A DNA stretch of 30,111 bases from NCBI GenBank assembly GCA_964484065.1, contig CAZAEW010000048.1:1-30111 (forward strand), written 5' to 3'. The position numbers and the translations under genes are program-made. Positions within the stretch are counted from its first letter, which is position 1, and each line of letters opens with the position of its first letter. This stretch comes from JAEVLT01 sp964484065 (GTDB lineage: Bacteria; Bacillota; Bacilli; Bacillales; Cytobacillaceae). Below, one piece after another: positions 21,878-29,182 of the stretch. The notes below the pieces were generated by a model. It was not told the origin of the DNA. It made no database searches and saw nothing but the letters and a program-made list of their open reading frames with translations.

Positions 21878-22210
21878 CTATTTGTGGTCGTTGCGGATAC
21901 CGAACTGAGCGTTGATCTGCCCTTGAATCATTTTCCGGCGAATTGCCTGCTCATCCCGTTTTTTCTGTTCGCGGATCATTTCACGTCTGATTTCGTGTGT
22001 CTGTACGCCATCTTCCATTTTGTTGGCGATATCCATTAATAATTCGACGTCGGAAAAAGAATATTTTCGGCTTCCTCCGGCAGATCTTTCAGGAAAAATG
22101 AGTTTTCTTTCTTCGTAATACCGAATTTGCCGTTCGGAAAGACCTGTTAGTTCTCTGACAATTCCGATGGTAATAACTTTTTTGTCCTTATACGATGAAT
22201 CACTTCCCAT
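21878..22210 (-). CDS. tnrA: Global nitrogen regulator TnrA (MerR family)
   Basis: 110 residues from ATG 22210, the same length as B. subtilis TnrA; GGTGGTG stands eight bases upstream. The MerR-type DNA-binding domain reads SYKDKKVITIGIVRELTGLS then ERQIRYYEERKLIFPERS, followed by GSRKYSFSDVELLMDIANKM and EDGVQTHEIRREM. The C-terminal RRKMIQGQINAQFGIRN corresponds to the region through which TnrA contacts feedback-inhibited glutamine synthetase. The close relative GlnR would be encoded beside glnA and has a different C terminus. TnrA activates nitrogen-scavenging genes. Two boxes overlap its own promoter, and the gene is upstream of amtB, a classical TnrA target. Confidence 0.93.
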   Translation of the reverse strand: MGSDSSYKDKKVITIGIVRELTGLSERQIRYYEERKLIFPERSAGGSRKYSFSDVELLMDIANKMEDGVQTHEIRREMIREQKKRDEQAIRRKMIQGQINAQFGIRNDHK

Positions 22211-22242
22211 TTTGTTTATCACCACCATACCTTTGGACTTTT

Positions 22243-22259
22243 TGTTAAATATTATAACA
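22243..22259. promoter_or_regulatory. TnrA/GlnR box on the tnrA -10 region
   Basis: TGTTAAATATTATAACA is a perfect TGTNA-N7-TNACA. It contains a minus-strand TATAAT (22251-22256), the likely tnrA -10 box, so binding should block the promoter. Confidence 0.75.
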
Positions 22260-22264
22260 TAGGA

Positions 22265-22281
22265 TGTAAATTTATCTAACA
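22265..22281. promoter_or_regulatory. TnrA/GlnR box on the tnrA -35 region
   Basis: TGTAAATTTATCTAACA is a perfect TGTNA-N7-TNACA, 22 bp centre-to-centre from the previous box (about two helical turns). It covers the -35 region, where no good hexamer is seen. The paired boxes over a core promoter resemble the repressing GlnR arrangement more than simple TnrA activation. Confidence 0.75.
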
Positions 22282-22315
22282 TCATTTGGTTTATTTTTGG
22301 AATTATTTTGCTTTG

Positions 22316-22453
22316 TTAGGAGTTTTGGATTCTGCGCAATAGCTCCGGAGCCCGCGATCCAAGTGTTTTTAATAGTTCTTCATACAATTCGTCCCTTAAA
22401 AGATCAAGACGAACAATTTTTTTGGCTAACTTTATCTCGTCTTTTCCAATCAT
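22316..22453 (-). CDS. Small protein, 45 residues, upstream of tnrA
   Basis: Reading from ATG 22453 gives MIGKDEIKLAKKIVRLDLLR, then a second half DELYEELLKTLGSRAPELLR, ending RRIQNS. AAAGGACGG stands about eight bases before the start. The product is almost fully helical and charged, with a heptad-like spacing of leucines that suggests a coiled coil or protein-binding helix pair. There is no membrane segment. It lies 35 bp upstream of the tnrA boxes on the same strand, and a further TnrA/GlnR box is upstream of it. I do not recognise a named family. Good ribosome binding site and context make it probable, but not proven. Confidence 0.6.
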   Translation of the reverse strand: MIGKDEIKLAKKIVRLDLLRDELYEELLKTLGSRAPELLRRIQNS

Positions 22454-22524
22454 AACAATCCGTCCTTTCAAATTTTATTATTTTTTTAAGATTAAGCGAT
22501 TCATTCTTTAGCTGTCAGGATTCT

Positions 22525-22541
22525 TGTTAGAAAAACTAACA
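22525..22541. promoter_or_regulatory. TnrA/GlnR box between the small ORF and the symporter gene
   Basis: TGTTAGAAAAACTAACA is a perfect TGTNA-N7-TNACA with symmetric 6-bp arms. It lies between divergent genes, about 80-110 bp from each start, so it may serve either or both. Confidence 0.75.
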
Positions 22542-22564
22542 TTTTTTCAATTGGGGAGACTAAA

Positions 22565-22592
22565 TTGCTTTTTTCTCAAAAAAGGTTACAAT
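22565..22592 (+). promoter_or_regulatory. Possible promoter for the symporter gene
   Basis: TTGCTT (22565-22570), 16-bp spacer and TACAAT (22587-22592). The TnrA/GlnR box would be centred near -66, farther than usual for TnrA activation, so either the promoter or the role of the box is uncertain. Confidence 0.45.
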
Positions 22593-22634
22593 TTTTCTAG
22601 ACGAAATCTCAATTTGCTTGGAGAGAAAACAATC

Positions 22635-23600
22635 ATGCTGCAAAAGATGAACAAGAAGCTGGAAAAAATAATGCCGCTCATTACACCTGTAAGCGTCATT
22701 ACAGGTGTTTTGCTTACTTCATATCTAAAGGACTTTTCCTTTTTAATACCATGGGTATTTGCCTTTATGACTTTTGCGGGGAGTCTGGGGTCCGATTTTA
22801 GATCTTTTACAGATGCCGTAATCCATCCTGTGCCGATCATTGCAGCATTAGCGGTGCTGCATGTTATCATGCCGCTGTGGGCATTGGGGGTAGGCCATCT
22901 CACATTTAACGGTGACGCCTATACGATAACGGGTCTGGTAATGGCGATGGTCATCCCAACTGGTGTCACAAGCTTTATTTGGTCTTCAATCTATAAAGGG
23001 AATATTGCTTTGACACTATCGGTGATTTTGATTGATACGATGCTGTCGCCTTTTATTGTTCCACTGTCGTTATCATTAATTGTGGGTCATAAGGTAGATA
23101 TGGATGTATGGGGAATAATGAAGGGGTTATTTGGAATGGTTGTAATTCCGTCATTAATTGGAATGTATTTAAACCATTTGACAAAGGGGAGAATTAAAGA
23201 TGTTTTAGGAGCGCCGCTCGCCCCATTTTCAAAAATTTGTGTTGGGATAACAGTGATGCTAAATGGCGCAGTGGTTGCGCCGTATTTAATACACATCAGC
23301 CTTAAGTTGGTTGAAACTGTGTTGGTTGTCTTTTTGATTGCCGTTACCGGATATTTTCTCTCATTTTTTACTGGGAAATTGCTGCGGAAAGACAGGGGAA
23401 CAGTGGTTGCTATTACGTTTACAGGCGGAATGAGGAATATCAGTGCCGGAGCGGTATTGGCGGTATCCTATTTTCCTCCTGCTGTGGCGGTTCCGGTTGT
23501 AGTCGGGATGCTGTTTCAGCAAGTGCTGGCTTCATTAAGCGGAGCGGCTATCGGAAGATATTATAATAGACAGGAACAAAAAGAGATGCGGACTGCATAA
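22635..23600 (+). CDS. Bile acid:sodium symporter (BASS) family transporter, YocS-like
   Basis: 321 residues from ATG 22635, preceded by GGAGAG at ten bases. Longer upstream openings would run through the TnrA/GlnR box and promoter and are unlikely. There are nine or ten hydrophobic segments. FAFMTFAGSLGSDFRSFTDAV (about residues 40-60) and VMAMVIPTGVTSFIWSSIYKG (about 102-122, with a Pro-containing crossing region) are typical of the family, as is AITFTGGMRNISAGAVLAV near 260. Members carry organic anions (bile acids, pantothenate, 2-oxoacids) with Na+. Length and order fit B. subtilis YocS. The nearby TnrA/GlnR box suggests a nitrogen-linked substrate; that is an inference. Confidence 0.88.
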   Translation: MLQKMNKKLEKIMPLITPVSVITGVLLTSYLKDFSFLIPWVFAFMTFAGSLGSDFRSFTDAVIHPVPIIAALAVLHVIMPLWALGVGHLTFNGDAYTITGLVMAMVIPTGVTSFIWSSIYKGNIALTLSVILIDTMLSPFIVPLSLSLIVGHKVDMDVWGIMKGLFGMVVIPSLIGMYLNHLTKGRIKDVLGAPLAPFSKICVGITVMLNGAVVAPYLIHISLKLVETVLVVFLIAVTGYFLSFFTGKLLRKDRGTVVAITFTGGMRNISAGAVLAVSYFPPAVAVPVVVGMLFQQVLASLSGAAIGRYYNRQEQKEMRTA

Positions 23601-23632
23601 GCTTTTCCATCATAGTTTAGTTGAGATTTTAA

Positions 23633-23662
23633 AGGATGACCTACTTTAAGTCATCCTATTTC
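23633..23662 (+). terminator. Probable terminator of the symporter gene
   Basis: AGGATGAC (23633-23640) and GTCATCCT (23650-23657) form a perfect 8-bp stem with a 9-nt loop. The following sequence is T-rich but broken (atttctatgttt). Confidence 0.6.
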
Positions 23663-23720
23663 TATGTTTAGATTTTTGTTTCCAGAGTTTTTTAGATAGG
23701 GATGTTTGGAATTGATTAGA

Positions 23721-23883
23721 GAAATGTCCNNNNNNNNNNNNNNNNNNNNNNNNNNNNNNNNNNNNNNNNNNNNNNNNNNNNNNNNNNNNNNNNNNNNNNN
23801 NNNNNNNNNNNNNNNNNNNNNNNNNNNNNACGAAAATATCCCGCTGAATATGTCATTATTTCCCGGAAAATGTCCGAAAAATA
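23721..23883. repeat. Probable hairpin-repeat DNA around the second gap (array 3)
   Basis: gaaatgtcc stops at the gap and ggaaaatgtccg occurs just after it, suggesting units of one repeat on both sides. After the gap a small palindrome, cattaTTTCCcGGAAAatg (23854-23872), is seen. Less than one 52-bp unit is visible, so the period cannot be measured. Confidence 0.4.
23730..23829. other. Assembly gap (100 N)
   Basis: Exactly 100 N, a scaffold placeholder of unknown true length, between the symporter gene and the oxidoreductase gene. Confidence 0.95.
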
Positions 23884-23887
23884 GTTC

Positions 23888-24880
23888 TTAAAGCTTTACC
23901 AATGTTCTTCCGCGAACCTCGCCTTTTAAGATGGAAGCTAAATATTGAGGCAGCTCCTCTAAAGTAACTTCTTTGTTGATCGCTTTTTCTAACTCTTCTG
24001 ATTTATACGAAGAAGCTAAAAGATTCCAGACTGTTTTTCTCGTCTCCATTGGACAATAAACAGAATCAATTCCAAGCAGATTTACACCGCGCAGGATAAA
24101 AGGAAAGACAGTGGTAGGGACATCTCCGCCTCCGGTCAAACCGCTGACAGCAACAGATCCGCCATAGGTAAGCTTACTGAGTATAGAAGCAAGTGTTTTG
24201 CCGCCGACAGGATCGACTGCACCGGCCCAGAGCTGTTTGTCCAGAGCTCGGACTTTTTCTTCCGTAACTTCTTCACGCGATAAAACCTCCGCAGCACCCA
24301 AATCTTTTAAATAGGAATGTTCTGATTGCTTTCCGGTGCTGGCAGCAACCTGATAGCCCCGTTTAGCAAGAATGGATACGGCAATACTTCCCACGCCGCC
24401 TGTTGCTCCGGTGACTAAAACTTTTCCTTTTTCCGGAGTTAAGCCAGCCTCTTCCAAACGGTAAACGGATAAGGCAGCGGTAAAACCGGCGGTTCCGTAG
24501 ATCATTGCTTCTTTTAAGCTGAGTCCTTCAGGAAGCGGAACAATCCAATTGCCGGGAATGCGTGCATATTCGCTAAAACCGCCAAAATGAGAAACACCAA
24601 TTTCATAGCTTGTCGCAATAACTTCGTCGCCTGCTTGAAAGCGAGGATCTTTTGATTCAACGACAGTCCCGGACATATCAATTCCTGGAATGAAAGGATA
24701 GGAACGGACAATTTTGCCTTCCGGAATGCTGGCTAGTCCATCTTTGAAGTTAACACTAGAATAGGCAACTTTAATTACTACATCGCCTTCAGGGAGATCA
24801 TTGAGGGTTAATTCTTCAATATTTACTGTAAAATCTTCGGTTGTTTTGTTTACTACTAATGCCTTGAATGAGTTATTCAT
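23888..24880 (-). CDS. YhfP/YhdH-type quinone oxidoreductase (MDR superfamily)
   Basis: 330 residues from ATG 24880, the length of B. subtilis YhfP. Three start codons stand in a row (TTG, ATG, ATG); the last lies seven bases after AAAGGAG. Zinc-free medium-chain dehydrogenase/reductase: SSVNFKDGLASIPEGKIVRS and YPFIPGIDMSGTVVES at the N terminus, and the NADPH-binding VLVTGATGGVGSIAVSILAK around residues 148-167. The family includes acryloyl-CoA reductase (AcuI/YhdH), which reduces reactive 2-enoyl-CoA or enones with NADPH. The true substrate here is unknown. Own promoter, no operon partner. No clear terminator was seen before the gap. Confidence 0.87.
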   Translation of the reverse strand: MNNSFKALVVNKTTEDFTVNIEELTLNDLPEGDVVIKVAYSSVNFKDGLASIPEGKIVRSYPFIPGIDMSGTVVESKDPRFQAGDEVIATSYEIGVSHFGGFSEYARIPGNWIVPLPEGLSLKEAMIYGTAGFTAALSVYRLEEAGLTPEKGKVLVTGATGGVGSIAVSILAKRGYQVAASTGKQSEHSYLKDLGAAEVLSREEVTEEKVRALDKQLWAGAVDPVGGKTLASILSKLTYGGSVAVSGLTGGGDVPTTVFPFILRGVNLLGIDSVYCPMETRKTVWNLLASSYKSEELEKAINKEVTLEELPQYLASILKGEVRGRTLVKL

Positions 24881-24912
24881 CATCAATCTCCTTTCATATG
24901 TATATAAGGATG

Positions 24913-24941
24913 AGTATAGGGAATAATTATTTTTTTGGCAA
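24913..24941 (-). promoter_or_regulatory. SigA-type promoter for the YhfP-like gene
   Basis: Minus strand: TTGCCA (24936-24941), 17-bp spacer and TATACT (24913-24918). The start point falls about 25 bp before the start codon. Confidence 0.75.
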
Positions 24942-24955
24942 AAAAATATATCGAC

Positions 24956-24982
24956 AAAAACCGGGCTTTTTTGCCCGGTTTT
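24956..24982 (-). terminator. Terminator of the nitric oxide reductase gene
   Basis: CCGGGC (24961-24966) and GCCCGG (24973-24978), extended by A/T pairs, with TTTTTG following on the minus strand. It lies about 70 bp after the norB stop codon. Confidence 0.85.
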
Positions 24983-25047
24983 GTCATTGCTTTTTCAATT
25001 GTATTATTTCGGAGAACGGGCACAATTAGGGCTCATCATTCCTACCC

Positions 25048-27333
25048 TCACCCTGTTCTCTCATTTCCCTTGTTTCTTGCATAATCAGGACGCTCATTAT
25101 TTAAAGACCAGCCGGCTTTTAAGCCGATAATAAACCAGGTAAGGGCTAAACCTCCCAAAGCAAATATAGAGTCTCCGATAATGCGGAGCCAGACAAATAA
25201 ATGAACAACACTGCGGGACATAAATTCAGCAGACCGGGCATACCACATACCGTGTTCAACGCTTGCCCAAGTTTGCATTAAACCTATTGGCAAAAGACTG
25301 AGCAGGATTTGCAGGATTAGGCCGATATTAATAGCCCAAAAAGCAAATGATAAGGCACCTGTTTTCCATCCGTGTGTTACCGTCAAACCTCTTAAGCAAA
25401 AGAGCATCAGCCCAATTCCCAGCATTCCATAAACACCAAATAATGCCGCATGTCCATGGACGGGTGTTGTGTTAAGCCCTTGCATATAATAGAGGGAAAC
25501 CGGCGGATTAATAAAAAATCCGAATAAACCTGCCCCGACTAAATTCCAAAAAGCAACACAAATAAAGAAATAAATCGGCCATTTATACGCTTTTACCCAT
25601 GGCTTCGCACGGCTGCGAGTAAGATTTTCATATGCTTCAAAACCAATCAGCACAAGGGGAACAACTTCCAGTGCGCTAAATGTTGCCCCGTATGCAATGA
25701 CCCCGGTAGCGGTACCGCTGAAATACAAATGGTGGAAGGTTCCGATAATTCCTCCGAATAAGAAGACGATCGTTGAAAACAGTACCGACGTAGTAGCGTT
25801 TCGCAGTCCCAATAAGCCCATTCTTGTAAACAAGAAGGCCATCACAACTGTGGCAAAGACTTCAAAGAAACCTTCAACCCAGAGATGAACAACCCACCAT
25901 CGCCAATATTCTGCAATGGCGATATTGCTGTGCTGTCCCCACAATAAAGCAGGAATATAGAATACCGGGATAGCCGTTGATGCCAGGATAAACAAGCCTA
26001 GGAGGTGACGGCTTTCTTTCAGATTTGTGAAGGCAGGCCGAATGGCACGGACCATCAGGAACAGCCATAGAAATAGTCCAATTGTTAGAAAGATCTGCCA
26101 AAAGCGGCCGGTATCTGTATACTCGTAACCTTGATGTCCAAACCAGAAATTGGCGGTATGACCCAGCTTTTGCTGCACCGCAAACCACTGTCCAATCATG
26201 GATCCGGCAACAATTATGATCAAGCAAACAAATAAAAAGTTAACGCCAAAACGCTGGAATTTTGGTTCATAGCCGGAAACAGCAGGACCCATAAATAAAC
26301 CTGTAGCCAGCCAGGCAGTGGCAATCCATAAAACCCCTAATTGGGTATGCCAAGATCTCGTTAGGGAATACGGAATCCATTTATCAATTGGAATACCGTA
26401 AAAACCGCTTCCTTCTACTTGATAGTGGCCAGTAATCGCCCCTAATAAAACCTGTACCAGCCATAAAGCAGCTACTACCCAGAAATATTTTTGGGTCGCC
26501 TTCATGGAAGGCGTTGGGGACAATGCCAGCAGCGGATCCCTTTCAGGAAATACTTCTTCGGCTTCGTGGTGTTTTTGGGTAGCATAGTACCATGCTAGTC
26601 CGCCTATTCCGGCAAGCAACAGCACAAAACTTACGACAGACCAAACAATCATTTCACCCGTTATACTATTTCCAATTAAATTTTCGCTTGGCCAGTTATT
26701 TGTATAGGTAACATCGTCTCCAGGCCGGTTTGTTTCAGCAGCCCATGTTGCCCACCACAAAAAGCTGATAAAGGAATGAAGCCGGCTAGAATCTTTGATG
26801 ACATTCTTAGGCATCGCATAATCATCACGGATTTTATTCAGTGTTGGATCATCGGTAAATAAGGATGAATAATAATTGCTCATGCTGGCAATTGCAGCAG
26901 CCCTTATTGGAGAAACCGTGATTTCACCTGTTTTTTTATTGTAAGTATTTTTTCTAATTTCCTTTGCGAGTCTCGCCCGCAGTGCGGCTTTGGCTTCATC
27001 ATTAATTTTTGCATATTTTTTTCCATGCTCTTTTATTGCCCAGCTGTCTAGGATCCACGTCGATTCACGATGAAGCCAGTCTGCTGTCCAATCGGGCGCG
27101 ACATAGGCACCGTGACCCCAGATACTTCCGAGCTCTTGTCCGCCGATGGATTGCCACACATTTTGCCCGGTTTGGATGTCCTCTTTTGTAAAAAGGACGG
27201 TGCCATCTGATACAACAACCCGGTTTGGAATCGGCGGTTCAGTATATAGGAGACGTCCGCCATAATAGCCTAAAATTGCAAATGATACGACAAATACAAT
27301 GCCAAGACTTACCCAAAGACGTGTATAGCGCAT
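25048..27333 (-). CDS. norB: Quinol-dependent nitric oxide reductase (qNOR)
   Basis: 761 residues from ATG 27333, which follows AAAGGAGGT by six or seven bases; an upstream opening at 27363 has no such site. It is the single-chain quinol type. The N-terminal membrane helix and periplasmic domain of about 200 residues (EDIQTGQNVWQSIGGQELGS, WTADWLHREST) replace the separate NorC subunit, and no CxxCH heme c motif is seen. The catalytic part has the heme-copper-oxidase fold: HLWVEGFFEVFATVV and GTFHHLYF give FeB histidines and the conserved Glu residues, and PVHGHAALFGVYG gives heme ligands. It reduces 2 NO to N2O with quinol electrons, in denitrification or NO detoxification. No nitrite reductase genes are nearby, so detoxification is the more likely role here. 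Confidence 0.95.
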   Translation of the reverse strand: MRYTRLWVSLGIVFVVSFAILGYYGGRLLYTEPPIPNRVVVSDGTVLFTKEDIQTGQNVWQSIGGQELGSIWGHGAYVAPDWTADWLHRESTWILDSWAIKEHGKKYAKINDEAKAALRARLAKEIRKNTYNKKTGEITVSPIRAAAIASMSNYYSSLFTDDPTLNKIRDDYAMPKNVIKDSSRLHSFISFLWWATWAAETNRPGDDVTYTNNWPSENLIGNSITGEMIVWSVVSFVLLLAGIGGLAWYYATQKHHEAEEVFPERDPLLALSPTPSMKATQKYFWVVAALWLVQVLLGAITGHYQVEGSGFYGIPIDKWIPYSLTRSWHTQLGVLWIATAWLATGLFMGPAVSGYEPKFQRFGVNFLFVCLIIIVAGSMIGQWFAVQQKLGHTANFWFGHQGYEYTDTGRFWQIFLTIGLFLWLFLMVRAIRPAFTNLKESRHLLGLFILASTAIPVFYIPALLWGQHSNIAIAEYWRWWVVHLWVEGFFEVFATVVMAFLFTRMGLLGLRNATTSVLFSTIVFLFGGIIGTFHHLYFSGTATGVIAYGATFSALEVVPLVLIGFEAYENLTRSRAKPWVKAYKWPIYFFICVAFWNLVGAGLFGFFINPPVSLYYMQGLNTTPVHGHAALFGVYGMLGIGLMLFCLRGLTVTHGWKTGALSFAFWAINIGLILQILLSLLPIGLMQTWASVEHGMWYARSAEFMSRSVVHLFVWLRIIGDSIFALGGLALTWFIIGLKAGWSLNNERPDYARNKGNERTG

Positions 27334-27359
27334 AAATATACCTCCTTTAAGAACTAGAA

Positions 27360-27393
27360 TCAAACGTTGCCAGAATAGATTTACAACGTTTGA
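27360..27393. promoter_or_regulatory. Perfect 10-bp inverted repeat upstream of norB
   Basis: TCAAACGTTG (27360-27369) and CAACGTTTGA (27384-27393), separated by 14 bp, lie 27 bp before the norB start codon. It could be an operator or a leader hairpin. It does not look like an Fnr box. The norB promoter itself is not clear; a further AT dyad (TATAT/ATATA near 27398-27413) lies upstream. The rest of 27394-27630 holds only the ABC transporter promoter. Confidence 0.55.
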
Positions 27394-27543
27394 ACCATAT
27401 ATTTCCCCATATACTATTGAATATACAAATCATGCAAAAACTAACAGCATTCGACCGATCGCCTAGGTTTTAGTGAATTACTTTTAATGGAATGCAATCA
27501 TATTTTTACATAATAATATTTTTGTTTTCTGAGTTTTTAAATA

Positions 27544-27572
27544 TTGAATAAAGAAACATAGGTGAGTATAAT
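27544..27572 (+). promoter_or_regulatory. SigA-type promoter for the amino acid ABC transporter
   Basis: TTGAAT (27544-27549), 17-bp spacer and a perfect TATAAT (27567-27572), about 60 bp before the GTG start. Confidence 0.8.
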
Positions 27573-27630
27573 TATGTATAATTAAAAAATTAAAAAAATA
27601 CTTTTTTAAGAGAATATTGGAGGAGAAAAA

Positions 27631-28452
27631 GTGAAAAAAATCAATTTGTTTTTGACGGTTTTGGTTCTATCATTTGCATTTATTTTGTCAGCATGCGGGA
27701 CGAGTAAAACAAGCAGTGAGAATAGCAGTGCAACGGCGGAGAAAGGCAAAACTCTTCGAGTGGTAACGGATGCTGCATACGCGCCATTTGAGTACCAGGA
27801 TAAAGGAAAAGTAGTTGGATTTGATGTCGATTTTGTAACAGCTGTTGCCAAGGAAGCTGGTTATAAGGTAAACGTAGAGCATGTTGGCTGGGATCCATTA
27901 TTTGTTGAAATTAAAGGGAAAACAGCTGACTTGGCAGTTTCCGCTATTACGATCAATGATGAGCGTAAACAAACCTATGATTTTTCTAAACCGTACTTCT
28001 TATCTACCAATATGATTCTGGTTCCAAAAGGAAGCTCGATTAAAAGTGCTGAGGATCTAAAAGGTAAAGTAGTAGCTGTTCAAAACGGAACAACCGGACA
28101 AGAAGTTACTGAAAAAATTCTTGGTAAAAACAGCCCGAATGTTAAAAAGTTTGAAAATAACAACTTGGCCATTATGGAATTGAAAAACGGCGGGGCACAG
28201 GCCGTTGTAGCTGATAATACAGTTGTTGAAGCATATGCAAAAAATAATCCGCAGGATAAATTGGTTACCATTAAAGACTCTAAAGCTTTTTCAAATGAAT
28301 TTTATGGCCTGATGTTTCCAAAAGGAAGCAAGTTAAAAGCAGAATTTGATAAAGCGATCACGAAAGTAATTGACAATGGAACCTATACAAAATTGTATAA
28401 ACAATGGTTTAACACAGAGCCTGATTTAAAAACATTAAAAGCACAGCAATAA
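27631..28452 (+). CDS. Polar amino acid ABC transporter, substrate-binding lipoprotein
   Basis: 273 residues. The start is GTG, eight bases after GGAGGAG. A lipoprotein signal peptide ends in lipobox LSAC, with Cys22 as the lipidated residue, followed by a Ser-rich linker. The mature part is a type 3 (SBP_bac_3) binding protein: LRVVTDAAYAPFEYQDKGKV, GFDVDFVTAVAKEAGYKV, then ADLAVSAITINDERKQTYDF with the Arg that binds the alpha-carboxylate, and FYGLMFPKGSKLK near the C terminus. The family carries glutamine, arginine, cystine and similar amino acids; it resembles B. subtilis GlnH and ArtP types, and I cannot choose between them. First gene of a three-gene operon. Confidence 0.92.
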   Translation: MKKINLFLTVLVLSFAFILSACGTSKTSSENSSATAEKGKTLRVVTDAAYAPFEYQDKGKVVGFDVDFVTAVAKEAGYKVNVEHVGWDPLFVEIKGKTADLAVSAITINDERKQTYDFSKPYFLSTNMILVPKGSSIKSAEDLKGKVVAVQNGTTGQEVTEKILGKNSPNVKKFENNNLAIMELKNGGAQAVVADNTVVEAYAKNNPQDKLVTIKDSKAFSNEFYGLMFPKGSKLKAEFDKAITKVIDNGTYTKLYKQWFNTEPDLKTLKAQQ

Positions 28453-28459
28453 TTAATGA

Positions 28460-28505
28460 CCAAAAATTGCGTAACTGATCAGCACAGAAGTTACGCAATT
28501 TTTGG
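28460..28505 (+). terminator. Strong stem-loop between the binding protein and permease genes
   Basis: CCAAAAATTGCGTAACT (28460-28476) and AGTTACGCAATTTTTGG (28489-28505) form a perfect 17-bp stem with a 12-nt loop. The descending arm contains TTTTT. It sits between the first two genes and probably acts as a leaky terminator or 3' mRNA protector, giving more binding protein than permease. Confidence 0.75.
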
Positions 28506-28525
28506 TTATAGTGAGGGGACAGTTG

Positions 28526-29182
28526 ATGGATTTTCGTTGGGATATTATCGGAGAGTATGCTCCCTTTTTTCTAAAAGGGACGCTGCTAACAATTGGGCTT
28601 TCAATCGGCAGCATTTTGATTGGAACGGTTCTGGGATTGTTAATCGGACTTGGAAAAATCATGAGAAATAAGGCCTTAGCTTTCCCGTTTACATGCTATA
28701 TTGCCTTTTTTCGCGGAACACCAATGCTTGTGCAAATACTGTTGATTCACTTTGCAGTTGTGCCATTATTTCTGGGGCAGACAAATGGAATTCTGGCGGC
28801 AGTCATTACCCTTTCCATGAACTCGGCTGCATACATCGCTGAAATCTTCCGTGCAGGGATCCAGTCCATTGACAAAGGACAAATGGAAGCAGCCCGTTCA
28901 TTGGGAATGAATCATGTTGAGGCAATGAGATATGTTATTTTGCCGCAGGCGTTCAAACGAATGATTCCGCCGCTCGGCAATGAATTTGTTGTCTTAATAA
29001 AAGAGTCCTCTTTGGCCTCATTAATTGCCGCCCCGGAGCTGATGTATTGGGGACGAGCCATGCAAGGCCAGTACTTCCGCGTTTGGGAGCCGTACCTGAC
29101 AGCGGCATTTATCTATTTAATTTTGACTTTAACATTAAGCTTCCTGTTAAGTCGCCTTGAAAGAAGGTTGTCAACCGAATGA
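28526..29182 (+). CDS. Polar amino acid ABC transporter, permease
   Basis: 218 residues from ATG 28526, seven bases after AGGGG; longer openings run into the stem-loop at 28460-28505. Five membrane segments. The HisM-type signature is clear: CYIAFFRGTPMLVQILLIHF (about residues 59-78), then the EAA loop MEAARSLGMNHVEAMRYVIL followed by PQAFKRMIPPLGNEFVVLIK (about 123-162), which contacts the ATPase. It probably forms a homodimer, because only one permease gene is present. Its stop overlaps the ATPase start by 4 bp. Confidence 0.93.
   Translation: MDFRWDIIGEYAPFFLKGTLLTIGLSIGSILIGTVLGLLIGLGKIMRNKALAFPFTCYIAFFRGTPMLVQILLIHFAVVPLFLGQTNGILAAVITLSMNSAAYIAEIFRAGIQSIDKGQMEAARSLGMNHVEAMRYVILPQAFKRMIPPLGNEFVVLIKESSLASLIAAPELMYWGRAMQGQYFRVWEPYLTAAFIYLILTLTLSFLLSRLERRLSTE

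Noticed and set aside
21878..22210. GlnR rather than TnrA
   Set aside because: Length (110 residues), the SYKDKKV N terminus and the QGQINAQF C terminus fit TnrA, and no glnA follows.
28456..28671. Plus-strand ORF of 71 residues after the binding-protein gene
   Set aside because: It starts before the 17-bp stem-loop and runs out of frame into the permease gene; no ribosome binding site.
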